DNA of 64,000 bases from an uncultured Eubacterium sp. (GCA_934338065.1 CAKRGX010000007.1:1-64000), one strand, 5' to 3'. Counted from the stretch's first letter, positions 44,990 through 54,495 are shown. The notes: generated by a model from the letters alone, not told the origin. A program made the numbers and translations.

Positions 44990-45980
44990 AATGGGCGATA
45001 AATTTAAAACCTTCAGGGAACGTAACAAAAAATCCAATGGCTATTTGTTAAGAAAAACATCGTTCAATGTAGGTTATAAAATAGTACGTTTTGTACTGCT
45101 GTTCGGATTATGTTTCCTGATCCTGCAGCCATTGTTAAATAAGATTTCCATAAGTTTTATGGAAGAGCGTGATCTGTATGATTCAACGATCAATGTCATC
45201 CCAAGACATTTTACGCTGGATAATTACAAGATTGCCAGTCAGTTGATGGAATATTGGAAATCATTGGGTAATACACTGTGGATTTCTTTGCTGGTTAGTA
45301 TTTTGCAGATTGTATCCTGTACTTTAGTAGGATATGGTTTTGCCAGATATAAATTCCCATTCAAGGGATTATGGTTTGCAATGGTTATTCTGGTTATCGT
45401 TATTCCACCATCAACAATCCAGTCTTCCTTGTATTTGAATTTCCGTTACTTTGATTTCTTTGGAATCTTTTCCTTGATAACGGGTGAGCCTTTGAACCTT
45501 TTGGATACATTTACTCCGTATGCTTTAATGTGTCTTGGATGTATGGGTCTGAAGAATGGTTTGTATATTTATATGTTACGTCAGTTCTTCCGTGGTATTC
45601 CAAAGGAATTGGAAGAGGCTGCTTATGTTGATGGTTGTGGTAAGTTTAAGACATTCCTTCGCATCATGTTACCGGATGCAAAGCCAATGATCACATCTTG
45701 TTTTCTGTTTTCCTTTGTATGGCAGTGGACAGACAGCTTTTATTCAGGAATGTTCTTATCAAGTGATTATGCGATTCTGTCGAACAAGGTGTCACGTTTG
45801 TCTGAAGTGTTAAACTCCTTTGTAAAGGCTACTACAGGTTTGGACAAGGCATCAACAGCATATGCATCGGCAATGATCGGAACTGGTACATTGTTAGTTA
45901 TCATTCCTTTGATTATCGTATACTTGTTTGCTCAGAAAGGTTTTGTGGAAAGTCTGAGTCAGTCCGGTATCAAGATGTAA
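44982..45980 (+). CDS. ABC sugar transporter permease, second pair
   Basis: The 332-aa permease has six transmembrane segments and the EAA loop ELEEAAYVDGCGKFKTFLRI then MLPDAKPM. It is the LacG-type partner of the preceding permease, which it overlaps by eight bases. A strong hairpin follows before the next gene. Confidence 0.9.
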   Translation: MSKMGDKFKTFRERNKKSNGYLLRKTSFNVGYKIVRFVLLFGLCFLILQPLLNKISISFMEERDLYDSTINVIPRHFTLDNYKIASQLMEYWKSLGNTLWISLLVSILQIVSCTLVGYGFARYKFPFKGLWFAMVILVIVIPPSTIQSSLYLNFRYFDFFGIFSLITGEPLNLLDTFTPYALMCLGCMGLKNGLYIYMLRQFFRGIPKELEEAAYVDGCGKFKTFLRIMLPDAKPMITSCFLFSFVWQWTDSFYSGMFLSSDYAILSNKVSRLSEVLNSFVKATTGLDKASTAYASAMIGTGTLLVIIPLIIVYLFAQKGFVESLSQSGIKM

Positions 45981-46001
45981 TGTACCATTTTAAGAGAGTG
46001 A

Positions 46002-46060
46002 TTATACCGGGTCACATTCAGAACGTGTGACCCGTATAATATCCGGTGCTGCAAGGCACC
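46002..46060 (+). other. Strong hairpins before the second binding-protein gene
   Basis: TTATACCGGGTCACA (46002-46016) pairs with TGTGACCCGTATAA (46026-46039) with one bulged C. A second small stem, GGTGC/GCACC, lies within about 46044-46060. There is no U-tract, so it looks like an mRNA-stabilising or processing hairpin rather than a terminator. Confidence 0.6.
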
Positions 46061-46093
46061 AAATAAAAACAAAAAAGGAGGCTAAAAATTAAA

Positions 46094-47527
46094 ATGAAAG
46101 CTAGTATGAAGAAATTAGTTGCAATGGGTCTTTGTGTTGTTCTGGCTGTAGGAACACTTACCGGTTGTGGTGGAAGCGACAGCGGTAAGAGCAACAAGAC
46201 CTCTGAGAAGAAGCAGGGCGAGAGTAAATCTGCCGACAAGAAGACATTTGATGACCTTGGTGGTATGGAAATTGTTGTAGGTGACTGGTATACAGATGCC
46301 AGTACACTGGAAGCAAGAACAGATGATTTTGGTAAAAAACAGAATCAGTATTGGGAAGATATTCAGAAACAGTATAACTTCAAGATCAAACGTGATGCTG
46401 TTTATTCCTATACAGATGCAAAGAGTGATTATGTAAATGGTGTAATGGCAAATAATCCTAAGTTCCAGTTGTATTATTTATATCAGGAATTTGTATCTGA
46501 GCCACTGATGAAAGGTTTGATGTATGATCTCAGCACTCTGCCTGAATTCAACTTCGAAGAAGAAAAATGGAATCCTACAGTAAAAGAACTGATGTCCATT
46601 GGTGATGGTATCTGGGGTATGAGCCCTGATAACGAGCCACGTGGCGGTATCTTCTTCAATAAGCGTCTCTTGAAAGAAGCAGGTATTCCGGAAGATGAAC
46701 CATATGATCTTCAGGCTGCAGGTAAGTGGACATGGGAAAAATTTGAAGAGTACTGCAAGAAGCTTACGAAGGATACAGATGGCGATGGTAAGATGGACCA
46801 GTATGCAATGGCTAGTTTCTCCAAGTATTATCTTCCTATGTGTGCAGCAAATAATAATGCAACCTTTGTTACACGTAAAGATGGTAAATACGAAAATGCA
46901 ATTACATCCAGTGAGTTCAAGTATGCTATGAACTGGGGTGTAGACCTGATCAAGAAAGGTTATGTAAAACCGAAACCAGAAGGAGCTGCATGGGATTGGT
47001 ATAAAGCTGCATTCCGTGACGGTGAGGCTGCTATGCAGACGGCAGAGGTATATGAGATCAGTGCTTTTGCTGAGATGCAGGATGACTGGGGATTTGTTAT
47101 GTTCCCATATAATCAGGAAAATAAAGGCGCTACAAACAAGACAACTCCAAACGACAATATCGTTGTAATGCCAAGCTGCTTTGACGCAGAAACAGCAGAG
47201 AAGATTGCGTTTGCTTATGACCTTTATACAGAGCCTGTTGATGGTTACACTCCTCAGGAGCAGATTATGAATCAGTACTATACACAGTTCCGTGATGATC
47301 GTGCTGTAGATGAAACGATCGCTATGATGCTGGAGCAGGATCATAAGTCAACTTCTTATCTTCCTATGATCAGTGAGATTGATTATGGTGATTTCTGTTA
47401 TCCGGTGTATGCGCTGGCAACGACACCACAGAAGAAGATCGAAGAGCTTTCCTCTAAATGGGGTGCACAGATCGATAAGGTAAATAAGAACTATGAGAAG
47501 TTTGCAAAAGAGCATTCGAATAAATAA
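46094..47527 (+). CDS. ABC sugar-binding lipoprotein
   Basis: The 477-aa family-1 extracellular binding protein has a signal peptide ending GTLTGCGG, giving the lipidated Cys; a Ser/Lys/Asp-rich linker follows. Binding-domain landmarks are MEIVVGDWYTDA, GMSPDNEPRGGIFFNKRLLK and WTWEKFEEYCKKLTKDTDGD. It presumably serves the adjacent second permease pair and recognises oligosaccharides. Strongly biased codons and the upstream stabilising hairpins suggest high abundance. Confidence 0.92.
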   Translation: MKASMKKLVAMGLCVVLAVGTLTGCGGSDSGKSNKTSEKKQGESKSADKKTFDDLGGMEIVVGDWYTDASTLEARTDDFGKKQNQYWEDIQKQYNFKIKRDAVYSYTDAKSDYVNGVMANNPKFQLYYLYQEFVSEPLMKGLMYDLSTLPEFNFEEEKWNPTVKELMSIGDGIWGMSPDNEPRGGIFFNKRLLKEAGIPEDEPYDLQAAGKWTWEKFEEYCKKLTKDTDGDGKMDQYAMASFSKYYLPMCAANNNATFVTRKDGKYENAITSSEFKYAMNWGVDLIKKGYVKPKPEGAAWDWYKAAFRDGEAAMQTAEVYEISAFAEMQDDWGFVMFPYNQENKGATNKTTPNDNIVVMPSCFDAETAEKIAFAYDLYTEPVDGYTPQEQIMNQYYTQFRDDRAVDETIAMMLEQDHKSTSYLPMISEIDYGDFCYPVYALATTPQKKIEELSSKWGAQIDKVNKNYEKFAKEHSNK

Positions 47528-47551
47528 TCAACGGAATGTAAAATAAAGAAG

Positions 47552-47600
47552 AGGGCTGTTCAGAATGAGCGAAAAGTTTGTTTTGCACAGCCCTTTCTTA
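47552..47600 (+). terminator. Internal (partial) terminator
   Basis: AGGGCTGT (47552-47559) pairs with ACAGCCCT (47587-47594), then TTCTTAC. It separates the transport genes from the enzyme genes. No clear promoter follows, so it probably lets some transcription through. Confidence 0.6.
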
Positions 47601-47633
47601 CAAATAAAATGAATTAGTCTAAAGGAGAAGATA

Positions 47634-49778
47634 ATGGAACGTTATCAGGATGAAACACTTACTTTTGAAGAGAGAGCAGCAGATCTGGTAGCACATATGA
47701 CATTAGAAGAGAAAGTTTATCAGACATTACATGCGGCTGCCGCCATAGAGCGTTTGTGGATTCCTGCGTATAATTACTGGAATGAAGCACTGCATGGTGT
47801 AGCACGAGCGGGGGTGGCTACTGTTTTTCCACAGGCAATCGGTCTGGCTGCTACCTTTGATGAAGATTTTCTGGAAAAAGTGGCAACGGTAATCTCAGAT
47901 GAGGGACGTGCTAAATTCAATGCTCAGCAGAAATATGCTGATTATGATATCTATAAGGGACTTACGTTTTGGTCACCGAATGTAAATATCTTCCGTGATC
48001 CAAGATGGGGGCGTGGTCATGAGACATTTGGTGAGGATCCTTATCTGACAAGCCGGCTTGGTGTTCGGTTCATTGAGGGGATGCAGGGGAAAGATGAAAA
48101 GTATATGAAAGTTGCTGCCTGCGCAAAACACTTTGCTGTGCATAGCGGACCGGAAGATATCCGGCATAGTTTTAATGCAGAAGCAACGAAGCAGGATATG
48201 AGAGAAACGTATTTGCCTGCCTTTAAAGCCTGTGTAAAAGAGGCAGATGTAGAAGTAGTTATGGGTGCCTATAATCGGACGAATGGTGAAGCATGTTGTG
48301 GTAGTAAGACGCTTCTTGTTGACATACTTCGTGGTGAATGGCAGTTCAAGGGACATGTCACATCTGACTGCTGGGCGATTAAAGATTTTCATGAATATCA
48401 TATGGTAACGTCAAATGCAGTAGAAAGTGTAGCACTTGCTATGAATATGGGATGTGATCTTAACTGTGGTAATATTTATGGAAACCTGCTCAAAGCAGTT
48501 GAAAAAGGACTTGTGAAAGAAGAGACGATTGAGCGTGCAGTTACACGACTGCTTACAACACGTATGAAACTGGGACTTTTTGACGAACCGGATAAAGTAT
48601 CGTATAATACGATCCATTATGATGTAGTAGATTGCAAAGAACATCAGCAGATAAATGAGGAAGCGGCGCGTAAGAGTGTAGTATTATTGAAAAACGAGAA
48701 TAATCTGTTACCTTTAAATAAAAATGATATAAAGACGATTGGTGTTATTGGACCAAATGCCAATAACCGCAAGGCGCTGGTTGGAAACTATGAAGGTACA
48801 GCATCAGAATATATTACGATATTAGAGGGAATCCAGAGATATGTGGGTGATGACGTACGAGTTATGTTCTCTGAGGGATGTCATTTATGCAAGAGCAGGA
48901 CACAGGGACTTGCTCAGGATAATGATAGAATGTCAGAGGTAAAGGCAGTAGCAGACAGCTCCGATGTTATTATTGCCTGTATGGGATTAGATGCCAGTCT
49001 CGAAGGAGAAGAAGGAGATGAAGGAAATGAATTCGCCAGTGGTGATAAGCCGAATCTTAACCTTCCGGGACTGCAGGAAGAAGTGCTGAAAGTACTGGTG
49101 GAAACCGGAAAACCTATTATTATGGTACTTTTATCCGGAAGTGCATTGGCAGTGAATTATGCCGACGAAAAGATTCCTGCTATTCTGCAGGGATGGTATC
49201 CGGGGGCCAGAGGCGGAAAGGCAATAGCAGAAATCTTATTTGGTGAATTTTCTCCAGAAGGAAAACTGCCTGTCACATTTTATCGTACGACAGAGGAACT
49301 GCCGGAATTCACGGATTATTCCATGAAAAATCGTACTTACCGGTATATGAAACAAGAGGCGTTATATCCATTTGGTTATGGATTGAGTTATACGGATATC
49401 TGTTGTACGGATGCCAAAGTAGAAAAGACTTCAGACGTTGTGAATGTCAAGGCCGTTATGGAGAATAAAGGCCGGATGAATGGGGCAGAAACTTTGCAGG
49501 TTTATGTAAAGGTATGTCAGAAGGAGGCTCCGAACTGGCAGTTAAAAGCACTGAAAAAAGTAACACTGAAGCCGGGTCAGAAAGAAGAGATTGAAGTGAT
49601 CTTAAAGGATAAGGACTTTGGTTTGTATAATGAACAGGGTGTAAAGGTTTTGCAGGCAGGAGATTATGAAGTTTACGTGGGAACTTCACAGCCGGATGCG
49701 CGAAGTGTGGCATTGACGGGCAAAAAGCCGGCTATGTTTACCATACATTTTGATACACAAAAGGAGATTGCTGAGTAA
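47634..49778 (+). CDS. GH3 beta-xylosidase-type glycosidase
   Basis: The 714-aa protein has no signal peptide (cytosolic). The GH3 N-terminal barrel contains EALHGVARAG, FRDPRWGRGHETFGEDP, KHFAVHSG and the nucleophile Asp245 in HVTSDCWAI. The C-terminal sandwich (QGWYPGARGGKAIAEILFGE) and a fibronectin-like tail complete a typical three-domain GH3. YNYWNEALHGVARAG is the form seen in xylosidases of plants and clostridia. It likely releases xylose from the non-reducing end of imported oligosaccharides. AAAGGAGAAG precedes the ATG. Confidence 0.9.
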   Translation: MERYQDETLTFEERAADLVAHMTLEEKVYQTLHAAAAIERLWIPAYNYWNEALHGVARAGVATVFPQAIGLAATFDEDFLEKVATVISDEGRAKFNAQQKYADYDIYKGLTFWSPNVNIFRDPRWGRGHETFGEDPYLTSRLGVRFIEGMQGKDEKYMKVAACAKHFAVHSGPEDIRHSFNAEATKQDMRETYLPAFKACVKEADVEVVMGAYNRTNGEACCGSKTLLVDILRGEWQFKGHVTSDCWAIKDFHEYHMVTSNAVESVALAMNMGCDLNCGNIYGNLLKAVEKGLVKEETIERAVTRLLTTRMKLGLFDEPDKVSYNTIHYDVVDCKEHQQINEEAARKSVVLLKNENNLLPLNKNDIKTIGVIGPNANNRKALVGNYEGTASEYITILEGIQRYVGDDVRVMFSEGCHLCKSRTQGLAQDNDRMSEVKAVADSSDVIIACMGLDASLEGEEGDEGNEFASGDKPNLNLPGLQEEVLKVLVETGKPIIMVLLSGSALAVNYADEKIPAILQGWYPGARGGKAIAEILFGEFSPEGKLPVTFYRTTEELPEFTDYSMKNRTYRYMKQEALYPFGYGLSYTDICCTDAKVEKTSDVVNVKAVMENKGRMNGAETLQVYVKVCQKEAPNWQLKALKKVTLKPGQKEEIEVILKDKDFGLYNEQGVKVLQAGDYEVYVGTSQPDARSVALTGKKPAMFTIHFDTQKEIAE

Positions 49779-49805
49779 AGAGGCATCTGCGGAATGGAGG
49801 TTAAA

Positions 49806-51776
49806 GTGAAATATAGTAAATGCTGGCTGGATTACCAGCCGATCAAGGAAAAAGAGCAGTGTTGGCAGACACTTTCTGTTTTATGCCAGGGAGACATTGT
49901 TGACAGTGCGGTAAAAGAATATTGTCTGGCTATGAAAGCTATGACAGGATCGGAACCATCAGTTGTGCGGGAAGATACCATAGCAGGTGTACAGATTCTG
50001 ATTGATGAAGAAACCGTTCAGAAAAAGGATGGTTACTGTATACAAAAAGATTATGACAAGTATCGTATTACCGGACAGTCAGAAAGCGGTGTTTTATACG
50101 GCGTATTTCATTTTTTGCGCCTTATCAGAATGGGACAGCTTTCTACTTTGCCGATAAAAAATGCACCGGAAATGCCACTACGCATGATGGATCACTGGGA
50201 CAATATGGATGGTAGTATAGAGAGAGGATATTCCGGTCAATCTTTTTTCTATAAGGATTATGAGATTTTATGGAATGACCGGATTGAACAGTATACGCGG
50301 ATGATGGCATCCATTGGAATTAATGCTATTGTTATTAATAATGTAAATGTTCATGAGAAAGAAACATATCTTATTACAGACAAGTACTTACAACAGGTCA
50401 GGCAGTATTCGGATTTGTTTCAACGTTATGGAATTAAATTGTATACTTGTGTAAACTTTGCGGCACCGATTGAGCTGGCGGGATTTGTACATTGTGATCC
50501 ATTAGATCCGGAGATTATGGAATGGTGGAAGAAAACCACTGCACATATATACGAGGTTATTCCGGATTTTGGCGGCTTTTTAGTTAAGGCAGATTCAGAG
50601 GGAAGACCGGGACCATTTACGTACAACCGCACACATGCGGATGGAGCTAATATGCTTGCCCGTGCATTAGCTCCTTATGGCGGAACACTGATCTGGCGCT
50701 GCTTCGTTTATAATTGTGGTCAGGACTGGCGTGACAAAAAAACAGATCGTGCGCGTGCAGCATATGACAACTTTATCGAGCTGGATGGAAAATTCGATGA
50801 TAATGTTGTCTTGCAGATTAAGAACGGACCGATGGATTTTCAGGTCCGGGAACCAGTCTCTCCTTTATTTGGAGGATTAAAAAAGACCAATATGATACTT
50901 GAGGTCGAGATTGCACAGGAGTATACCGGACAGCAGATTGATCTGTGTTATCTTCTGCCAATGTGGCGGGAGATACTGGACTTCGATACGTACGCAGAGG
51001 GAGATGGTTCCACGGTTCTCAAAATCGTAAAGGGAGAACAGTATGGTCAGAAGTTGTGCGGAATGGCGGCTGTGATCAATACCGGTGATGATTACAATTG
51101 GACCGGTTCGGATCTGGCGGCAGCAAACACCTATGGTTATGGACGTATGACAATGAATCCTTCTCTGGCATCAGAAATTATTGCAAAAGAGTGGACAGAT
51201 CTGACACTTGGTGCTAAAGTAGAAAAGGATATCGCAGATATGCTCATGAAGTCATGGTCTACCTATGAAAAATATACATCACCGCTTGGAATTGGCTGGA
51301 TGGTGGCCCCACATGGTCATTATGGACCGGATGTTGACGGATACGAGTATGACCGCTGGGGAACTTATCATCGTGCAGACCGTAATGGACTTGGTGTGGA
51401 TCGTACACCGGCAGGAACCGGTTATACCGATCAATATAATGAACCGTGGAAGACCATTTATGCAGACAGAGAAAAGTGTCCGCAGGAATTGCTTCTCTTC
51501 TTTCACTATGTGCGATACGATGCCGTGTTAAAATCGGGTAAGACATTGATACAGCATATATATGATACTCACTTTGAAGGAGTAGAAGAAGTAGAGCAGA
51601 TGCTTGAAAAATGGAAGTCGCTGAAAAGGGATATTGCTTCGGATGTTTATGACCGTGTGCTGGACCGAATGGAGCGTCAGCTTGCTAATGCGATTGAGTG
51701 GCGTGATCGGATCAATACATATTTTTATCGTAAAAGCGGTGTGAAAGATGATAAAGGAAGAAAAATTTACGAATAA
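49806..51776 (+). CDS. aguA: GH67 alpha-glucuronidase
   Basis: The 656-aa intracellular protein removes (4-O-methyl)glucuronic acid from the non-reducing end of aldouronic acids. The catalytic residues are visible: Glu265 in KADSEGRPGP (acid), Asp344 in NGPMDFQVREP and Glu372 in EVEIAQEYTGQ, with the 79/28 spacing expected for GH67. Other family landmarks are MMDHWDNMDGSIERGYSG and WRCFVYN. GGAGG (49796-49800) lies five bases before GTG 49806, so this start is preferred to the in-frame ATG at 49794, which overlaps that site. Its presence defines the substrate of the locus as glucuronoxylan. Confidence 0.95.
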   Translation: MKYSKCWLDYQPIKEKEQCWQTLSVLCQGDIVDSAVKEYCLAMKAMTGSEPSVVREDTIAGVQILIDEETVQKKDGYCIQKDYDKYRITGQSESGVLYGVFHFLRLIRMGQLSTLPIKNAPEMPLRMMDHWDNMDGSIERGYSGQSFFYKDYEILWNDRIEQYTRMMASIGINAIVINNVNVHEKETYLITDKYLQQVRQYSDLFQRYGIKLYTCVNFAAPIELAGFVHCDPLDPEIMEWWKKTTAHIYEVIPDFGGFLVKADSEGRPGPFTYNRTHADGANMLARALAPYGGTLIWRCFVYNCGQDWRDKKTDRARAAYDNFIELDGKFDDNVVLQIKNGPMDFQVREPVSPLFGGLKKTNMILEVEIAQEYTGQQIDLCYLLPMWREILDFDTYAEGDGSTVLKIVKGEQYGQKLCGMAAVINTGDDYNWTGSDLAAANTYGYGRMTMNPSLASEIIAKEWTDLTLGAKVEKDIADMLMKSWSTYEKYTSPLGIGWMVAPHGHYGPDVDGYEYDRWGTYHRADRNGLGVDRTPAGTGYTDQYNEPWKTIYADREKCPQELLLFFHYVRYDAVLKSGKTLIQHIYDTHFEGVEEVEQMLEKWKSLKRDIASDVYDRVLDRMERQLANAIEWRDRINTYFYRKSGVKDDKGRKIYE

Positions 51777-51803
51777 CGCGAAAAAAGAAAAGAGGTATTT
51801 GAA

Positions 51804-52874
51804 ATGGAAATGACATTGAGATGGTATGGTGAAGGAAATGATAGTGTTACATTGGAACAGATTCGCCAGATTCCGGGGATAACAGGAGTTATTACTGCTC
51901 TGCATGATATACCGGCCGGAGAGGCATGGACCTATGAAGATGTAATGAAAAGAAAAAATGAGGTAGAGGCGAAAGGGCTGAAGCTGGTAGGAATTGAAAG
52001 TATTAATGTACATGAGGATATCAAGATCGGTTTGCCAACCAGAGACAAATTGATTGAAGATTACTGCAAATCCTTAGAGGCAGTAGGAAAAGCGGATATA
52101 CATCTGGTATGTTATAATTTTATGCCTGTGTTTGACTGGACAAGAACGGATCTGGCTATGCCGCTGCCGGATGGATCGACAGCACTTGCTTATGATTCAT
52201 CTATTATTGATGGCATCGATGCCAGCGAAATGTTTGAGCGAATTGAGAAAGCCAGTGGTGGATTTGTAATGCCTGGCTGGGAACCAAACCGGCGTGATGA
52301 GATTATGGATCTTTTTGAAAAGTACAAGGATGTTGATGCAGACAAGCTGCGTGAGAACTTTAAATATTTTCTTGATGGCATCATGCCGACTTGTGAGAAA
52401 TACAAGATTAAAATGGCAGTGCATCCGGATGATCCGGCATGGGATGTATTTGGACTCCCACGTATTGTTACCTGCGAGGACGATCTGTTGAAGATTGCTG
52501 ATATGAATAAGAGCATCTATAATGGATTTACATTCTGTACAGGCTCACTGGGAAGTAATCTGAACAATGATCTGCCCCAAATTATTCGAAATCCAAAGAT
52601 TGCAGAACGGATTCATTTTGCACATATTCGCAATATCAAATATGAAAACGATGATTTGTTCCATGAAGTATCTCATTTGTCAAGTGATGGTAACTTTGAT
52701 ATGTATGAGATTGTCAAAGCGTTGATCGATATGGGCTTTGACGGATGTATCCGTCCGGATCATGGACGTATGATCTGGAACGAGCAGGCAAGACCGGGAT
52801 ATGGTTTATATGATCGGGCATTAGGCGTTGCATATATTAATGGTTTGTGGGAAGCAATTCATAAGAATAAATAA
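51804..52874 (+). CDS. uxuA: Mannonate dehydratase
   Basis: The 356-aa enzyme dehydrates D-mannonate to 2-keto-3-deoxygluconate in glucuronate breakdown. Landmarks are MTLRWYGEGNDSVTLEQIRQ, KLVGIESINVHEDIK, CYNFMPVFDWTRTDL and MAVHPDDPAWDVFGLPRI, and FAHIRN and IRPDHGRM carry metal ligands of the xylose-isomerase-like barrel. AAAGAGG precedes the ATG. It lies between the alpha-glucuronidase and uxuB, supporting use of the released glucuronate. Confidence 0.96.
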   Translation: MEMTLRWYGEGNDSVTLEQIRQIPGITGVITALHDIPAGEAWTYEDVMKRKNEVEAKGLKLVGIESINVHEDIKIGLPTRDKLIEDYCKSLEAVGKADIHLVCYNFMPVFDWTRTDLAMPLPDGSTALAYDSSIIDGIDASEMFERIEKASGGFVMPGWEPNRRDEIMDLFEKYKDVDADKLRENFKYFLDGIMPTCEKYKIKMAVHPDDPAWDVFGLPRIVTCEDDLLKIADMNKSIYNGFTFCTGSLGSNLNNDLPQIIRNPKIAERIHFAHIRNIKYENDDLFHEVSHLSSDGNFDMYEIVKALIDMGFDGCIRPDHGRMIWNEQARPGYGLYDRALGVAYINGLWEAIHKNK

Positions 52875-52890
52875 GGAAGAGGTTGACAAG

Positions 52891-54495
52891 ATGAAGCTAT
52901 TAGATTTGCAAAAAGGCGTTTGTGCAGATTGGGAGGCGAAAGGGTATCAGCTTCCTAAGTATGACAGAGAAGCAGTAAAAAAAGCGACCAGTGCGGCTCC
53001 TGCCTGGGTACATTTTGGAGCAGGAAATATCTTTCGTGCATTTCCGGCGGCAAAACTTCAGGAACTCTTGAATGAGGGTGAATATGACCGCGGTGTGATC
53101 GTAGCGGAAAGTTTTGATCATGAGATCATCACGAAAGCATACAAACCTTATGATGGGTTAAGTCTGTCTGTTGTTTTAAAAGCGGATGGCACGATTGAAA
53201 AGCATGTGGTAGGAAGCGTGGTTGAGTCACTGATAGCCGATCCGGAAGAGTCGGCTGACTATTCCCGTCTGATAGAGATTTTTAAGAACCCATCTCTTCA
53301 GATGGTTACATTTACGATTACAGAAAAGGGATATTCTCTGGTAAATGGAAAAGGAGATAAACTTCCCGGGGTAGAAGAAGGGCTTATGGCAGGACCGGGT
53401 AATCAGAGTCATCTGATGGGACGTATTGCCACCTTATGTTATGAGAGATTTGAAGCAAATGCGGCACCACTTGCTCTTGTCAGTACCGACAATTGTTCCC
53501 ACAACGGAGATAAGTTAAAAGCCGGTGTTATGGCATATGTAGATGCCTGGCAAAAGGCAGGAAAAGTGTCGGATGAATTTGTTCAGTATATGAACCATAA
53601 AGTTTCTTTCCCATGGTCAATGATTGATAAGATTACGCCACGGCCGGATGAAAATGTTCAGAAAATGCTGGAGAAGGATGGATTTGAGGATACAGAGCTG
53701 ATCATTACCAGCCGCAACACTTATACGGCACCATTTGTTAATTCGGAAGAGACCGGTTATCTGGTAATCGAGGACGATTTTCCAAATGGACGTCCGCCAT
53801 TGGAAAAGGCCGGTATCTTATTTACTGAGCGTGAAACGGTAGATAAAGTAGAGAAAATGAAAGTATGTACCTGTCTGAATCCACTTCATACAGCATTGGC
53901 TATATATGGATGTATGCTTGGACATACATCCATCCATGATGAGATGGAGGATACGGAACTGAGCAGGCTCGTTGACACTATGTGTTATCAGGAGGCCATG
54001 CCGGTGGTGGTAGATCCGGGAGTCATTGATCCGAAAGATTTTGCAGAGGCCGTCTTGAAGCTGCGCCTGCCAAATCCGTTTATGCCGGATACGCCACAGC
54101 GAATAGCTTGTGATACATCGCAGAAACTGCCGATCCGCTTTGGTGAGACGATTAAGTTTTATCAGCAGAGAGAGGATCTGGATCCAAAGAACCTGACATT
54201 GATTCCTCTTGTGCTGGCAGGCTGGTGCCGTTACCTGATGGGAATCGATGATAGGGGGAAAGAATTTGAGCAAAGCCCGGATCCGCGTCTTGATGAGATG
54301 AAGACATATGTAAAAGATATTGCATTGGGAGATACTGATATTCATGCTGCACTTCAGCCAATCTTATCAGATGCTACCATCTTCGCCGTAGACCTTTATG
54401 AAGCCGGTCTTGGCGAAAAGGTAGAAGAAATGTTTATCGAGTTGATCGCAGCACCGGGTGCGATCCGTGCAACATTAAAAAAATATTTAGCTTAG
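52891..54495 (+). CDS. uxuB: D-mannonate oxidoreductase (fructuronate reductase)
   Basis: The 534-aa NAD-dependent long-chain (mannitol) dehydrogenase interconverts fructuronate and mannonate. The N-terminal Rossmann region has VHFGAGNIFRAFPA (GxGxxxR). STDNCSHNGDKL and RITP-like DKITPRPDE follow, and the conserved CTCLNPLHTALAIYGCMLG is in the C-terminal domain. GGAAGAGG supports the ATG at 52891. Glucuronate isomerase (UxaC), needed before this step, is not in the window. The last nine bases overlap the end of sigG on the other strand. Confidence 0.94.
   Translation: MKLLDLQKGVCADWEAKGYQLPKYDREAVKKATSAAPAWVHFGAGNIFRAFPAAKLQELLNEGEYDRGVIVAESFDHEIITKAYKPYDGLSLSVVLKADGTIEKHVVGSVVESLIADPEESADYSRLIEIFKNPSLQMVTFTITEKGYSLVNGKGDKLPGVEEGLMAGPGNQSHLMGRIATLCYERFEANAAPLALVSTDNCSHNGDKLKAGVMAYVDAWQKAGKVSDEFVQYMNHKVSFPWSMIDKITPRPDENVQKMLEKDGFEDTELIITSRNTYTAPFVNSEETGYLVIEDDFPNGRPPLEKAGILFTERETVDKVEKMKVCTCLNPLHTALAIYGCMLGHTSIHDEMEDTELSRLVDTMCYQEAMPVVVDPGVIDPKDFAEAVLKLRLPNPFMPDTPQRIACDTSQKLPIRFGETIKFYQQREDLDPKNLTLIPLVLAGWCRYLMGIDDRGKEFEQSPDPRLDEMKTYVKDIALGDTDIHAALQPILSDATIFAVDLYEAGLGEKVEEMFIELIAAPGAIRATLKKYLA

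Noticed and set aside
46478-47344. 288-codon minus-strand ORF within the binding-lipoprotein gene
   Set aside because: Antisense shadow of a highly biased gene; Cys/Phe/Ile-rich product with no family resemblance.
49794-49805. ATG 49794 as the GH67 start
   Set aside because: It sits on the GGAGG sequence that is ideally spaced for GTG 49806; kept only as an alternative.
53818-54345. 175-codon minus-strand ORF in uxuB
   Set aside because: Lies wholly within the confident uxuB frame and lacks initiation signals.
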